From an uncultured Clostridia bacterium (GTDB taxonomy: Bacteria > Bacillota > Clostridia > TANB77 > CAG-508): a stretch of DNA of 50,876 bases. The stretch is taken from the NCBI GenBank assembly GCA_947626555.1, contig CANQSP010000005.1, positions 1 to 50,876 on the forward strand, read 5' to 3'. Under the pieces are notes generated by a model. It did no database searches. It worked only from the letters and a program-made list of their open reading frames with translations, and had not been told where the DNA came from. The translations under genes and the position numbers were made by a program. Shown in pieces: positions 19,701 through 29,773 of the stretch. Numbering within the stretch: the first letter of the stretch is position 1; each line of letters begins with the position of its first letter.

Positions 19701-20549
19701 GAGAAGGATTAGAAGAAGGATACGAAATAATAAATGTTGCAGAAATAGATGGAATTCAAACAAACGAAGTAAAACATATATATAAAACAATAAATGTAAC
19801 AAGTAGTATAAATAAAGGAGGAACAAGTACAATACATTCAAAAGATGATGAAATAGACTATACAATACAATATAATGCCCAAATTAATCACTATAATGGA
19901 AATGCTACAGTTACAATAACAGATACATTACCATATGCACTAGATAAAGAAAAAATGAAAGCTATAGCAGAAAGCAGACGGTATAAATACAGCTGGAGAT
20001 GAAGGAGAATGGTTAAAAGATTTGCTTGATGAAGGAACATATCAAGAAAATCCAGAAAGTTCAACCTATACAATAACATGGACCCATAATATAGAATCAT
20101 CAAATGCTGATGAAGACGTTGAGACAACAAGTATAAGTTTAGATAAAACTATAACTGTAGTATATAAAGACATAAGCACGAAAGAAGACGATAAATTAAT
20201 TGTAAATACAGTAAAAGGAAAAATAAATTTAAACGATTACGGAGTAGAGAAAGAAACAGAAAGTTTATATACTACAAAAGCAGTATTTGAAAAAGTTATT
20301 AAAGTAACAAAAACTTGGAAAGATAGTAATAATAAATATGGAAGACCAAGTAAAGTAAAAGTACAAGTAAAACAGCAAGGTAAAGAAGAAATAATAACTA
20401 CTTGTATATTAAGTGAGGAAAATAACTGGACACATTTATTTACAGGTTTAAAGAAATATGATGAAAACGGAAACGAAATACAATATACTGTAGATGAAGT
20501 AGAAGCTGATGGAGAAAGCTTGAGATATTATCGAAAAGAAATAAATTAA
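15917..20549 (+). CDS. large surface protein A, +1 frameshift at an in-frame CGG
   Basis: Read straight, the frame stops at 20002 after 1,361 codons, six codons past a CGG at 19979-19981. Skipping the C continues in frame with GGT ATA AAT to 20549, giving 1,543 residues. The continuation matches the intact homologous segment of the giant protein at 29774 (AESRGINTAGDEGEWLKDLL against AESKGIETTNGEEWLKTLL). Order: N-terminal membrane segment (about 14-35), large unrecognised adhesin-like region (about 40-780), beta-sandwich domains including an SdrD/Cna-B-like one (ITGMVWFDENKNGIKDE, about 1035-1105) and a DUF11-like one (about 1158-1295). The C-terminal module (about 1295-1543) ends in a Cna-B-like fold (VTKTW...TGLKKYDENGNEI.YTVDE). 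No LPXTG or sortase signal; it is probably held by its N-terminal segment. The ATG follows TGGAGGTATC. If CGG is read as Arg, the protein loses the last 180 or so residues. Confidence 0.8.
18267..20082 (+). repeat. long direct repeat, block 2, copy A
   Basis: 1,816 bp, apparently identical to 23022-24837 (offset 4,755). It contains the CGG frameshift site. The segment between blocks 1 and 2 (16790-18266) and the 3' tail (20083-20549) are clearly diverged between copies. Confidence 0.88.
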
Positions 20550-20591
20550 AGAGTGGGGGACGGTCTTTCTGAAGTGAACCTAATTTGTTAG

Positions 20592-21532
20592 ACAAAAAAA
20601 CTTTAATAAGTGTATGCAACAATACAAAAAGATTAGATTAAATGGAGGTATCATAAATAATGAAAAAAGAAGCAAGAAGAAGGCTAACGGCTAATATCAT
20701 AAAAACACTAAAAATAGCAGTGCCAATAATTATATTAATGTTGGCATTAATAATGGTGTTTACAAATGATACAACAACAAAATATTATGACAATAAATTA
20801 AAAGCCCAACAAGATGCTGAAAGAACATTAGATCCATCTACAGGGGAGAAAGCTACGGTAGTAACGGCCACTCTAACAGAAACTAAAACAGGCACTTTTC
20901 CATTTGATAATGATAATGAACCTGGAAATGATGCAAATGAAACCAACGATGTAGTACGTACGTTAGATTGGGTAACTTGGTCAATAAATGCAGCAATGGA
21001 AATAAAACAAGGTGTAGAAGAAACTGAAATAAAAACGGGATATATAAAAGTGGAAGCTACATTACCCAAAAATTGTGCAAACAAAGTAAGGTGGGATACC
21101 GATTTTATGGCATGGGCAGAAGAAAGTGTGCTTTCAGAAGATAAACTTGAATATACAGGATATTATTCTTTAGGAGAAAATGCAATAAGTATACCAGGAA
21201 GCCAAATAATAGAAATGTATGCAAAAGTATTATATGCAGAAAATGGGTTTAAATTTAAACCAGAAATTAAAGTTAGCATAGTAGGCAACCAAGAAGGAGA
21301 AGCAAAGCAAGTAGAAAATTTACGAGATATAACTGTTAGTGCAAAAGGTAATTATGATATAAGAATTAACCTAGAAAATCAAAATATTCCAATTATGCAA
21401 AATGATGAGGAAGTTAGATTAAATTCGTTTAGTTTTGCATTTGCACTAAAAGGCGATAGCCCGGAAAAGGGATTAAAAGGAATAGAAAGTCCAGCTGGTG
21501 ATTTAAAGTTTGATATAGATTATAGTGTGTTA
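20592..21532 (+). repeat. long direct repeat, block 1, copy B
   Basis: Partner of 15849-16789. The repeat begins after the point where copy A has its promoter, so copy B lacks the TTCCGTA box and the TTTACA/TAAAAT promoter. The 42 bp before it (20550-20591) hold only a GGGGGACGGTC remnant. Confidence 0.9.
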
Positions 21533-24500
21533 CTACAAAAATCTGATGTTAGCATAGATAGATCTGTAACAGCAAGTTTATATAACTATAAATATAATAT
21601 TAATACAGAAGAAACGTTAGGTAATCCTAATAATAAAGTAAAAGATCTAGGATTGTCAAGCTGGAAACAAATTCCGTGGTCAAAGCATGATTCTAATAAC
21701 GATTTTGATGGCGATAATAGAAGAGTTGTTCACCAAAATGGAGAACTAAAAATGGAGGATAATTCAGATACACATACAATTAGTGTAACAATTTCTAATT
21801 GGGCGATTTCTGAAATATTTCCAGATAGAGATAATATCATATCATATGCAAATGATAATGAAAAAAGCTATGAAGCAAATGAAGGAATTATTTCTGTAGG
21901 TATATTCTACATAGAAGTAAAAGCAGATGAACAATTTCTTGAAAAAAATACACAAACAAAATTAACAGTTACAGCTACAAACATGCAGATTCAGACAGTA
22001 GGAAATAAGTTAGTAACTAACGAAGATAATGAAAACAATAATACTATACAATGTAATCTGGAAGCAGAACCTTGGCCATATTATGACAAAAGTATTAGAT
22101 ACACTGGAGAAGGATATGAACTTGCATCAAGTTTGGGAATTGGAGATTCTAGTGAATATAGAAATAAAAATGTTAATATAACTGTAACATTGGACCCAAT
22201 GAGACAAAATATAGTTAAAGATTGGGTATGGGACTATGATCATCTATTAAAGTTTGATGATAAAGCAATAGAAGTAAGGCAAGATATTGATGAAGAAGAG
22301 TATTACATATTCTTTCGAGCAAATGAACCGCATCAAATAAAATGTAACTTTTTGTATGCAGCTAGGGAAAATGGACAAGGTTGGGAAAGTGATAAACAAA
22401 TGATAGATACTACAATGGAAGAACTAAAATATTACGACACTTTAGCAGAGTTACTAGAAGATAATAAAGTATGTGTAGGCATAATGATAGAATCAAGAGA
22501 AGGAGAAATAAGAAGTGGAGAATCATTAACCATATCAATGAATTTTAGAACGAAGGCTGATGTAACTATAGGCTATGTAGCACAAGCTGTAACTGATATA
22601 AGACTTTATAATAATAAACTTGATAGAGATGAAAAAACACACCTAAAATTAAATGATAAAGAAGCTTTTGGACCAACAGTTTTTTCAGAAGAATGCCATG
22701 ACTATAAAAAATCTACTTATGATGAGAAAGGAAATCTAATTCAAGGAAATCCTGATGCAAGTTTACGATATGGAGATAGTTTAAGAATTTTAGGTGCAAA
22801 ATTAAGAGGAAGTATGGATACAGTTCCAGAGGATAGTTCTAATAAAGATATTTATAATATAGGAAATGGAGAAAATGAAATAACTTATAATGTGGAAGTA
22901 CAACTAACTCAAGATCAAGGAGAAATGGTTGAAGGTGCAAAAGTAGCGGTATCTGTAACATTACCAGAAGGACTAACATATAAAGCAGGAAGTAGCAATA
23001 AAGACGAACCAACAATCCAAAAAAATGAAGATGGAACAACTACGTTAATATGGTATGAAGAAGATTGTTCAACAAATGAAGAAATAGAAGATCTTAAGTT
23101 TACTGTATACATAGATGAGCGAACAGAAAATAATAAAACTTATACAGCAACATTAGATGTATATGAAGTACCAGGAAAAGATGGAAAATATAAGGTTGGA
23201 AACGATAATAGAAAAAATGAAATAACTTCAAGTAAGCAAGTTCGAGTAGTAAATATGAATGCATGGGTATTTACAAAGAAAAGAGGAGGACCATCAGTAG
23301 AACTAGATGGAGAATTGCAGTATACATTAACTTTTTACAACAATTCATCAGATATGTTAAACGATCTTTTATTATTAGATATATTACCATATAATGGAGA
23401 TAATAGGGAAACTCTGTTCAATGGGGCATATACATTAAGTAAAATACTAATTAAAGGATATGATCAAATAGATAAAGTTGGATTATATTCAACACAAGAG
23501 GAAGGCTTAGAAGAAAAAAATTTAAGCGTAAAAGATAATAGTATATTAAAAGATATTCAATGGGAATCAATAATACCAGGTGATATAAATAAACCTAGCA
23601 CAGCAATTTTATTACATGGAAATGTAAAAGGACATGCATTTATAGTAATAGATATATATTTACAAACGCAAGGTAGCCAACCATTAGATGCATATGTAAA
23701 TTATGCATCAGCAGGTCTTGCAAATACAACAGATGAGTTAAAAACATCAAGCGAAAAAATTACAATAATAGATAGAGAAATTACCGGAATGGTATGGTTT
23801 GATGAAAATAAAAATGGAATAAAAGATGAAAGTGAACCATATTTACCAAATATCTCATTAAGTTTAGTAGACGAACAGAATGCAGAAGTAAATGATGTAT
23901 TTGAAGAAAAAGTTAAAAATGTAACAACAGATGAAAATGGAAAATACACATTTAGTAAATTAAAATCAGGTAAATATAAAGTAAAAATAAATATCAGTGA
24001 ATCTTGTGAATTAACAGAAAAAGAATTAACCGACAGAGTAAGGGTAAATAGTAAGTTTAATAAAGAGACAAAAGAGACAGATGTATTAGATTTAGAAAAA
24101 TCTAATGACGATATAATATTAGAAGATAATATAAATGCAGGCTTAATAAAGCTAGGAGTAATAGGAACAAAAACAGCAGTACCAGAAGATGGAACAGTAA
24201 TAGATGGCGAAAAAATAACATATAAAATAATTGCAGACAATACAATGGGAAAAACAGAACTTACAGCATTAATAAAAGACATATTACCATCAAAAGGAAT
24301 ATCAACCGAAAAATCAACATTACGAGCAACACAATTACCAGAAAACACACAAGTAGATAATTATGAATTTTCACAATTAATAGGTGATAATGGTCTAAAT
24401 GTAACTGTACCATCAGGCAAAAAAATAGAACTATCATTTGATGTTGAAGTAGAAGGAGAAGGATTAGAAGAAGGATACGAAATAATAAATGTTGCAGAAA

Positions 24501-25304
24501 TAGATGGAATTCAAACAAACGAAGTAAAACATATATATAAAACAATAAATGTAACAAGTAGTATAAATAAAGGAGGAACAAGTACAATACATTCAAAAGA
24601 TGATGAAATAGACTATACAATACAATATAATGCCCAAATTAATCACTATAATGGAAATGCTACAGTTACAATAACAGATACATTACCATATGCACTAGAT
24701 AAAGAAAAAATGAAAGCTATAGCAGAAAGCAGACGGTATAAATACAGCTGGAGATGAAGGAGAATGGTTAAAAGATTTGCTTGATGAAGGAACATATCAA
24801 GAAAATCCAGAAAGTTCAACCTATACAATAACATGGATTCATAATATAGAATCAGCAAATGCTGATGAAGACGTTGAGACAACAAGTATAAGTTTAGATA
24901 AAACCATAACTGTAGTATATAAAGACGTAAGCACGAAAGAAAGCGATAAATTAATTGTAAATACAGTAAAAGGAAAAATAAACATAGAAGATTATAAAAC
25001 AGAGAAAGAAACAGAAAGTTCACATACTACAGAAGCAGTATTTGAAAAAATTGTTAAAGTAACAAAAACTTGGAGTGATAGTAATAATAAATATGGAAGA
25101 CCAAGTAAAATAAAAGTACAAGTAAAACAAAAAGGTCAAGAGGAAGAAATAAAAAATTGTATATTAAGTGATGAAAATAACTGGTCACATGTATTTACAG
25201 GTTTGAAAAAATATGATGATAACGGAAATGAAATAGAATATGTTGTGGATGAAGTAGAGGTAGATGGAGAAAGCTTGAAATATTATCAAAAAGAAATAAG
25301 TTAA
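20660..25304 (+). CDS. large surface protein B, paralogue of A, same +1 frameshift at CGG
   Basis: Same architecture as the preceding gene. Straight reading stops at 24757 after 1,365 codons; the in-frame CGG at 24734-24736 marks the break. Skipping its C and continuing from GGT at 24735 gives 1,547 residues ending at 25304. The N-terminal 291 residues and the part from about residue 788 to the frameshift are identical to copy A. The middle (about 292-787) and last 155 residues are diverged by many substitutions, but both frames remain open. In particular the post-CGG part (189 residues in both copies) differs at about 30 positions without any stop, which argues that it is translated. No promoter of its own is visible, so expression would depend on read-through from copy A or on recombination into the A locus. 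No LPXTG signal. It is followed by a bidirectional terminator. Confidence 0.8.
23022..24837 (+). repeat. long direct repeat, block 2, copy B
   Basis: Partner of 18267-20082, including the CGG frameshift site. Identity ends abruptly at an ACATGGA(C/T) difference. Confidence 0.88.
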
Positions 25305-25380
25305 AAGGGGGATGTACCTTCACGTTCGTTTTTCGAACAGGACGGACACTTCTTAAAATACATATTTTAGAACATAAAAA

Positions 25381-25406
25381 ACATGGTATATAAAAATATA
25401 CCATGT
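25381..25406. terminator. bidirectional terminator between converging genes
   Basis: ACATGGTATAT (25381-25391) pairs perfectly with ATATACCATGT (25396-25406) around AAAA; T-rich on the right and A-rich on the left. It separates the plus-strand surface operon from the minus-strand DnaC-like gene. Confidence 0.7.
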
Positions 25407-25482
25407 TTATTCTTATTTTTCAAGAGTGTTATCTCTTTGAAAAAATAACACCCGAATGCGCCCATTAAGTTTAAAATCAATC

Positions 25483-26499
25483 TCAATCATTTTTTCTTTT
25501 CATGAATCTAATATCATCACCAAAGAAATAGCAAATATCATAATTACCAACAATACGAGAAACAATTCTCTCATCATAGGTAGCAAACAAATTCTGTAAG
25601 CTCAAATTAGTAGAAATAATAGTTTTAGTAACTTTACCAGAATTAAGAAGCCTAGAGTTAATAATATTAAACAATTCAGCAAACTTAACGCTATTCATAC
25701 TTTCAGTACCCAAATCATCAATAATTAATAAATCTACATTTAAAATATTATCACAAATATTTTGAGTAGAAGCCTTAGAATTAGACTTACCAAACCTAAA
25801 ATCAATGATAGAATCTAACATAACAGGGGCAGTTTGGTAAAGCACAGTTTTACCTTTTTTAAGCAATTCATTAGCAATACAACTAGACAAAAAAGACTTG
25901 CCTAAGCCTGTATTTCCTGTAAATAAAAGATTTTTTTCATCAATATTATCAAAATAATCAATAAAATGAATGCAAATTTCCTTAATTTTTTCTATATTTT
26001 TTCTAGGAGATAATTTAGCTTTATACTTATCTTCATCAACCTCATCAGAATAATACTGCAAATTAAAATTATCAAAATTCTCATTTTTCAAGTTTGAAAT
26101 ATTAGATTTATTAAACTCAATATCAAATAATCTTTGTTTTAAACAATTACACATACTTGTAATGCCATTTTCCGTAATATATCCGGTATCATTACAAACT
26201 TTACATGAAAAATCAGGTTTAAAATAATCATCAGAAACATTTAAACTCTTTAAAATATCAGCCTTTTGTTTTTTTAATTCATCAACCTTTCTATTCAAAT
26301 CATCTAATAAAGAAGGGTCATTAGAAGCAAGAAGCAATTTAGAAATACGAATAGCTTCTTTACTTAAAGCTAAATCAATCTCCTCTAACCTTGGATTAGC
26401 CTTATATAAAATTTCTTTTCTATTATTTGCTTCATTAATTGCCCTTTCCCTTTTTAAAGAGTATTCTTGCATTAAAGATTTTAAATTTGAATCATCCAT
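25483..26499 (-). CDS. DnaC/IstB-like AAA+ ATPase, probable helicase loader
   Basis: 338 residues. An N-terminal helical region (1-95) leads to a four-cysteine zinc-binding motif (C99-x2-C102...C117-x-C119). The AAA+ core follows: Walker A TGNTGLGKS (194-202), Walker B LLIIDDLG (257-264), sensor-like TIISTN (293-298) and an arginine near R311/R315 (DERIVSRI). This layout matches the DnaC/DnaI-type loaders of clostridia, which place the replicative helicase during primosome assembly, rather than IS21 IstB, because no istA transposase is adjacent. The ATG is preceded by TTAGGAGGAT. The upstream gap contains a palindromic repeat element. The next gene upstream on the same strand is the HD-GYP gene, 247 bp away. 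Confidence 0.88.
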   Translation of the reverse strand: MDDSNLKSLMQEYSLKRERAINEANNRKEILYKANPRLEEIDLALSKEAIRISKLLLASNDPSLLDDLNRKVDELKKQKADILKSLNVSDDYFKPDFSCKVCNDTGYITENGITSMCNCLKQRLFDIEFNKSNISNLKNENFDNFNLQYYSDEVDEDKYKAKLSPRKNIEKIKEICIHFIDYFDNIDEKNLLFTGNTGLGKSFLSSCIANELLKKGKTVLYQTAPVMLDSIIDFRFGKSNSKASTQNICDNILNVDLLIIDDLGTESMNSVKFAELFNIINSRLLNSGKVTKTIISTNLSLQNLFATYDERIVSRIVGNYDICYFFGDDIRFMKRKND

Positions 26500-26519
26500 A
26501 GAAAAATAATCCTCCTAAC

Positions 26520-26737
26520 TAAACTAAAAGGGACGGGGTTAAATAGTTTAGCACAAATATAATTTTTTATTAAACTAATAGGGACGGGGTTAAATAGTTT
26601 AACAATAATTTTTTATAATTATTATTGAACAATATGAAAAAAATATGTTAAACTATTTAACCCCGTCCCTATTAGTTTAACTGTTGTTGTGCAAATATTA
26701 ATGTGCTAAACTATTTAACCCCGTCCCTTTTAGTTTA
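26520..26737. repeat. nested palindromic GGGACGG element, locus 3
   Basis: Outer arms 26520-26554 and 26703-26737 are reverse complements (variant AAAAGGG/CCCTTTT). Inner arms 26570-26603 and 26647-26680 are reverse complements (variant AATAGGG/CCCTATT). The right outer arm ends 10 bp from the TAG stop of the HD-GYP gene and is followed by a partial arm copy (TAGTTTAGCTAAAC); the left arm abuts the ribosome binding site of the DnaC-like gene. Confidence 0.9.
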
Positions 26738-26746
26738 ATAGTTTAG

Positions 26747-27691
26747 CTAAACGCGTAATTTTTTAATAATTTTAATTTCATCATACAATTTTTGTTTATG
26801 ATTTTCTCTATCAACAATAGCTTGCAAATATTCTTTCAAAACCTGTTTATAATTTTCAACAGTTTCACCAGAATCAAAAAGAATTTTCATTCCTTCCAAA
26901 TAATATGCCTGTTCTTTTTCTTTAGTTGCCTCAAGCCTTTTTTCATCATATTTTTGAATCTCTTCAAGCCTTTTAACTTGATCTTTTAAATAATCAATAT
27001 ATTGCATTACACCAGTAATTTCATAATAAGTATCATCTATAACAACCTTAAATAAAGATTTAAGAATTTTAGGATTAATTTTACCATGTTTATAATTTTC
27101 CTTAAGCATATCCAAAGCAACAGTTTTCATATAATTTTCAGGTCTAGCATCTTTTATTAAATCTTTAAGAGTTTCGGAAATATTAACGTGAGTAGTATAC
27201 TGTCTCTTAGTAACGATTGCGTCATATTCATCAGCAACACGAATAATTTGAGCAACATATGGAATGTCTTTTTTAGTTAGACCATTAGGGTAACCAGTTC
27301 CATTAAGTGCTTCGTGATGATATAATGCACCATCAGCATATGGTCGTAAATTGATGTCTTTCATACACATTTCATATCCTAGTGTAGTGTGTTTTTTCAT
27401 TATTTCATATTCTTCTGTAGTCAATTTCCCAGGCTTTGATAATACTTCTTTAGGAATATACAATTTTCCAATATCGTGTAAATATGCACATATTGTAGCA
27501 TAAATTGTAAAGGCCCTTTTACACCTTAAATATTCGCAAATCCTACAAACTAAATTTGCTACATTTTCACTATGTCTTTTAGTAAATGGTTCTAGCCTAT
27601 TTACAACAGAAAGTTGGTATCGCATAGTTGAATCTAAATTATATGATTTTAAATTAGCTGAATTATAGAAATCAAAGGTTTCTTTAAACAT
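26747..27691 (-). CDS. HD-GYP domain phosphohydrolase
   Basis: 314 residues. The HD-GYP superfamily signature is complete: H40, H72-D73 (YLHDIGK), H101, H125-H126-E127, GTGYP (131-135) and D154 in RVADEYDAI. HD-GYP proteins are typically metal-dependent phosphodiesterases for cyclic dinucleotides such as c-di-GMP. No receiver, PAS or membrane domain is attached; an N-terminal segment of about 35 residues and a C-terminal coiled coil (about 230-310) flank it. The ATG is preceded by GAAAGGATAAG. The gene is divergent from the surface operon starting at 28099 and shares the intervening 407 bp with it, so co-regulation of surface proteins and cyclic-dinucleotide turnover is possible; that is inference. 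Confidence 0.9.
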   Translation of the reverse strand: MFKETFDFYNSANLKSYNLDSTMRYQLSVVNRLEPFTKRHSENVANLVCRICEYLRCKRAFTIYATICAYLHDIGKLYIPKEVLSKPGKLTTEEYEIMKKHTTLGYEMCMKDINLRPYADGALYHHEALNGTGYPNGLTKKDIPYVAQIIRVADEYDAIVTKRQYTTHVNISETLKDLIKDARPENYMKTVALDMLKENYKHGKINPKILKSLFKVVIDDTYYEITGVMQYIDYLKDQVKRLEEIQKYDEKRLEATKEKEQAYYLEGMKILFDSGETVENYKQVLKEYLQAIVDRENHKQKLYDEIKIIKKLRV

Positions 27692-27932
27692 AATATATTC
27701 TTATCCTTTCTAAATTTTGTAAAAAATACATAATCAATCACAGTGTTTAAATTGTTAAATAATCACTATTTTTCTATTTGATACTATAATAGCATTTTTT
27801 TATAATTAATACAATAACGAGATACAAAAATTTAGCACGTGAAGTGAAAATTTAGACATAATTAATTAAAAATTTAAAAGTAAAATGAATTGAAAAATGT
27901 ATTGAAAATGTAATAAAACGTGCAAAAGTAGC

Positions 27933-28009
27933 TTCCGTAGAAGAAAAAATTTAGTTGTCGAAAAATGTAAAAAAATGCTATTTACAAAGCAATTTTAAAT
28001 ATATAAAAT
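27933..28009 (+). promoter_or_regulatory. promoter and upstream box of surface operon C
   Basis: TTTACA (27981-27986), 17-bp spacer, TAAAAT (28004-28009), with TTCCGTA starting at 27933, exactly 48 bp before the -35. The upstream AATGTATTGAAAATGTAATA matches that of the promoter at 15736. The rest of the divergent gap (27692-28098) is AT-rich and holds no gene. Confidence 0.75.
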
Positions 28010-28098
28010 TAATATAGGTATAAATGTTAATTTAATTAATAATAAATTAAAAAAGTTTTTACATATAATAAAAATTATTTTTAAGGTAGGAGACGATA

Positions 28099-28284
28099 AT
28101 GAATAAAATAAGCAAGTTAAATATAGAATTAAAGAATGAAAAAGAGATATACAGAAGCAAAGATACTAAAGGAATAAAGAAATTACATAATAACGAAAAA
28201 ATGTTCGCGGGGGGGGGGTACAATACTCCTTTAATAATAAAAAAGAATATAAAAGAGGATAATAACCATAATATACCAGTTTAA
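28099..28284 (+). CDS. small ORF with G10 tract, possible leader peptide
   Basis: 61 residues starting MNKISKLNIELKNEKE, ATG preceded by GGTAGGAG. A run of ten G (28209-28218) encodes Gly-Gly-Gly in ...KMFAGGGYNTP. Loss of one G would end translation at 28232-28234; gain of one G at 28260-28262; G10 ends at 28282-28284. The 3' end overlaps the left arm of a strong hairpin upstream of the next gene. It is the first ORF of the operon. No homology recognised; it could be a regulatory leader ORF, a small peptide with a Gly-Gly motif, or a decayed gene. Confidence 0.55.
   Translation: MNKISKLNIELKNEKEIYRSKDTKGIKKLHNNEKMFAGGGYNTPLIIKKNIKEDNNHNIPV
28209..28218 (+). repeat. homopolymeric G10 tract
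   Basis: Ten consecutive G in an otherwise strongly AT-rich region; it is the only long G-run noticed in the window. Such tracts are typical hot spots for slipped-strand length variation. Confidence 0.9.
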
Positions 28285-28301
28285 TGGCAATTATGGTTAT
28301 T
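28261..28301 (+). terminator. attenuator-like hairpin between leader ORF and surface genes
   Basis: AATAACCATAAT (28261-28272) pairs perfectly with ATTATGGTTATT (28290-28301), a 12-bp stem with a 17-base loop, followed by TTGTCATATTT. The stop codon of the G10 reading frame lies in the loop. It could be a weak terminator or attenuator; the following T-run is poor. Confidence 0.5.
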
Positions 28302-28389
28302 TGTCATATTTACTAATAAGTCATATACACAAAGAACATATAGAGCAATATACATATAAAAAAGTGTAGAGGAAGGAGAAAAATCAAGA

Positions 28390-29712
28390 ATGGAGCAGAA
28401 AGGAAGAAAATTAAAAGAAAAAGCAATAATCAATAAAAGCGAAGAAAACAATAAAAATGCAAGCAGAGTAGCAATAAAATCAACAGCTATTATAGTATCA
28501 ATTATAGTAATAATAACGATATTGGTAGTAACAATATTAACAGTAATATTATCCACAAATGCAACAAAAGAGACACAAGGAAAAGAAATATCAGCAATGG
28601 CACAAAAAGGAGATTATATAAAGGAAATAGAAAAAGTGGAAACAAGTAATGAATATATGACAATGAAAACAGATGCAGACGGAGTGCAAGTACCAGTGCC
28701 AAAAGGATATGTAGGAAGTAATGCAATAGGAGAAAATAAAGTGTCAGGTGGATATGTAATATACGAAGGAATAGAAGAAGTAAATGATGGAAATGTAGTA
28801 CAAGCTAGAAAAGAAAGAAACCAATATGTATGGGTACCAGTGTCAGATGTAAGTCAAATGTATGGAATAGATGCTGATGGAAAAATGTGGGGAAAATTAT
28901 ATGATTTTACAATGGATATGGGAGATGAAATAAACCCTATAACAGGAGCAAAACCATATAATTGGAAAGAAACAAATGGAATAATAAATGTAACAAGTAG
29001 CACAAGATATAGAGAGCCAGATATAATAAAAGATAGAGATCTTCCAAGGTATTTTAGACAATATGGATTAGGAGAGCAAAGTACAGGAGAACTTTTAATG
29101 AATTTGGAGAAGGAATTCGAAACAAGTATAGAAAGCATAGCAAAATATGGAGGATTCTATATAGGAAGATATGAAACAGGAGGATTGGACGGAAAAGTTA
29201 AAGTAGTAAGAATGGATACGCAAATATCGAACAAAACATGGTACGAAATGTATGAAAAATGTAAGAAATTAGCTGGCACAAATGATAAAGTAATAACTAG
29301 TATGATATTTGGAAGTCAATTTGATAGAGTATTGATGTGGTTAATAGAAAGTAATAATAAAACCAAAGAGCAAGTAATAACAAATTCAGGAGAATGGGGC
29401 AACTATATTGATATAGAATTAAAATATGATAGTACAGGAAATGAGGTACAAGATAAAACAAAAAGTTCAGGAAGTAGTACAAGAATTCCAGCAGGATCAT
29501 GTGAAGAGACGAAAGCAAATAATATATATGATTTAGCTGGTAATGAATATGAATGGACAATAGAGGCAAACAATGTAAGTCATAGAGTAATGCGTGGTGG
29601 TAGTTGTTCAATTGAAAGTAATTTAAGACCAGCAATTTATCGAAATAGTAGTAATACTCCTAATGTTGACAACGAAAGCTTTGGTTGTAGGAGTATATTA
29701 CTTATAAAATAG
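28390..29712 (+). CDS. membrane-anchored FGE-sulfatase/C-type-lectin-fold surface protein
   Basis: 440 residues. A basic cytoplasmic N terminus is followed by one membrane segment (about 30-56) and an extracellular part. The C-terminal half has features of the formylglycine-generating-enzyme/SUMF1-like fold: GGFYIGRYETG (about 255-265), YDLAGNEYEWT (about 380-390), RVMRGGSCS and a final FGCRSILLIK. These domains often serve as binding modules and as targets of diversity-generating retroelements. The last 60 codons use T-ending codons (CGT GGT GGT AGT TGT) much more than the A-ending codons of the rest of the gene. The ATG follows GGAAGGAG. It is the second gene of the operon, 61 bp before the giant surface gene. 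Whether it has any enzymatic role is doubtful; a ligand-binding role is more likely. Confidence 0.75.
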   Translation: MEQKGRKLKEKAIINKSEENNKNASRVAIKSTAIIVSIIVIITILVVTILTVILSTNATKETQGKEISAMAQKGDYIKEIEKVETSNEYMTMKTDADGVQVPVPKGYVGSNAIGENKVSGGYVIYEGIEEVNDGNVVQARKERNQYVWVPVSDVSQMYGIDADGKMWGKLYDFTMDMGDEINPITGAKPYNWKETNGIINVTSSTRYREPDIIKDRDLPRYFRQYGLGEQSTGELLMNLEKEFETSIESIAKYGGFYIGRYETGGLDGKVKVVRMDTQISNKTWYEMYEKCKKLAGTNDKVITSMIFGSQFDRVLMWLIESNNKTKEQVITNSGEWGNYIDIELKYDSTGNEVQDKTKSSGSSTRIPAGSCEETKANNIYDLAGNEYEWTIEANNVSHRVMRGGSCSIESNLRPAIYRNSSNTPNVDNESFGCRSILLIK

Positions 29713-29773
29713 CTATAATTATTAGAAATAATATTAATAAGTTCAAAATATATGATTCTTAGGAGGTACAAAA

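Noticed and set aside
19979-24736. Classic slippery-site frameshifting at the surface gene CGG
   Set aside because: No heptanucleotide slippery run, stop-codon trigger or obvious downstream pseudoknot is seen, and the P-site codons differ among sites. The common factor is the CGG itself.
25483-26499. IS21 IstB transposition helper
   Set aside because: No IstA transposase or insertion-sequence ends nearby, and the N-terminal zinc motif fits DnaC/DnaI-type loaders better.
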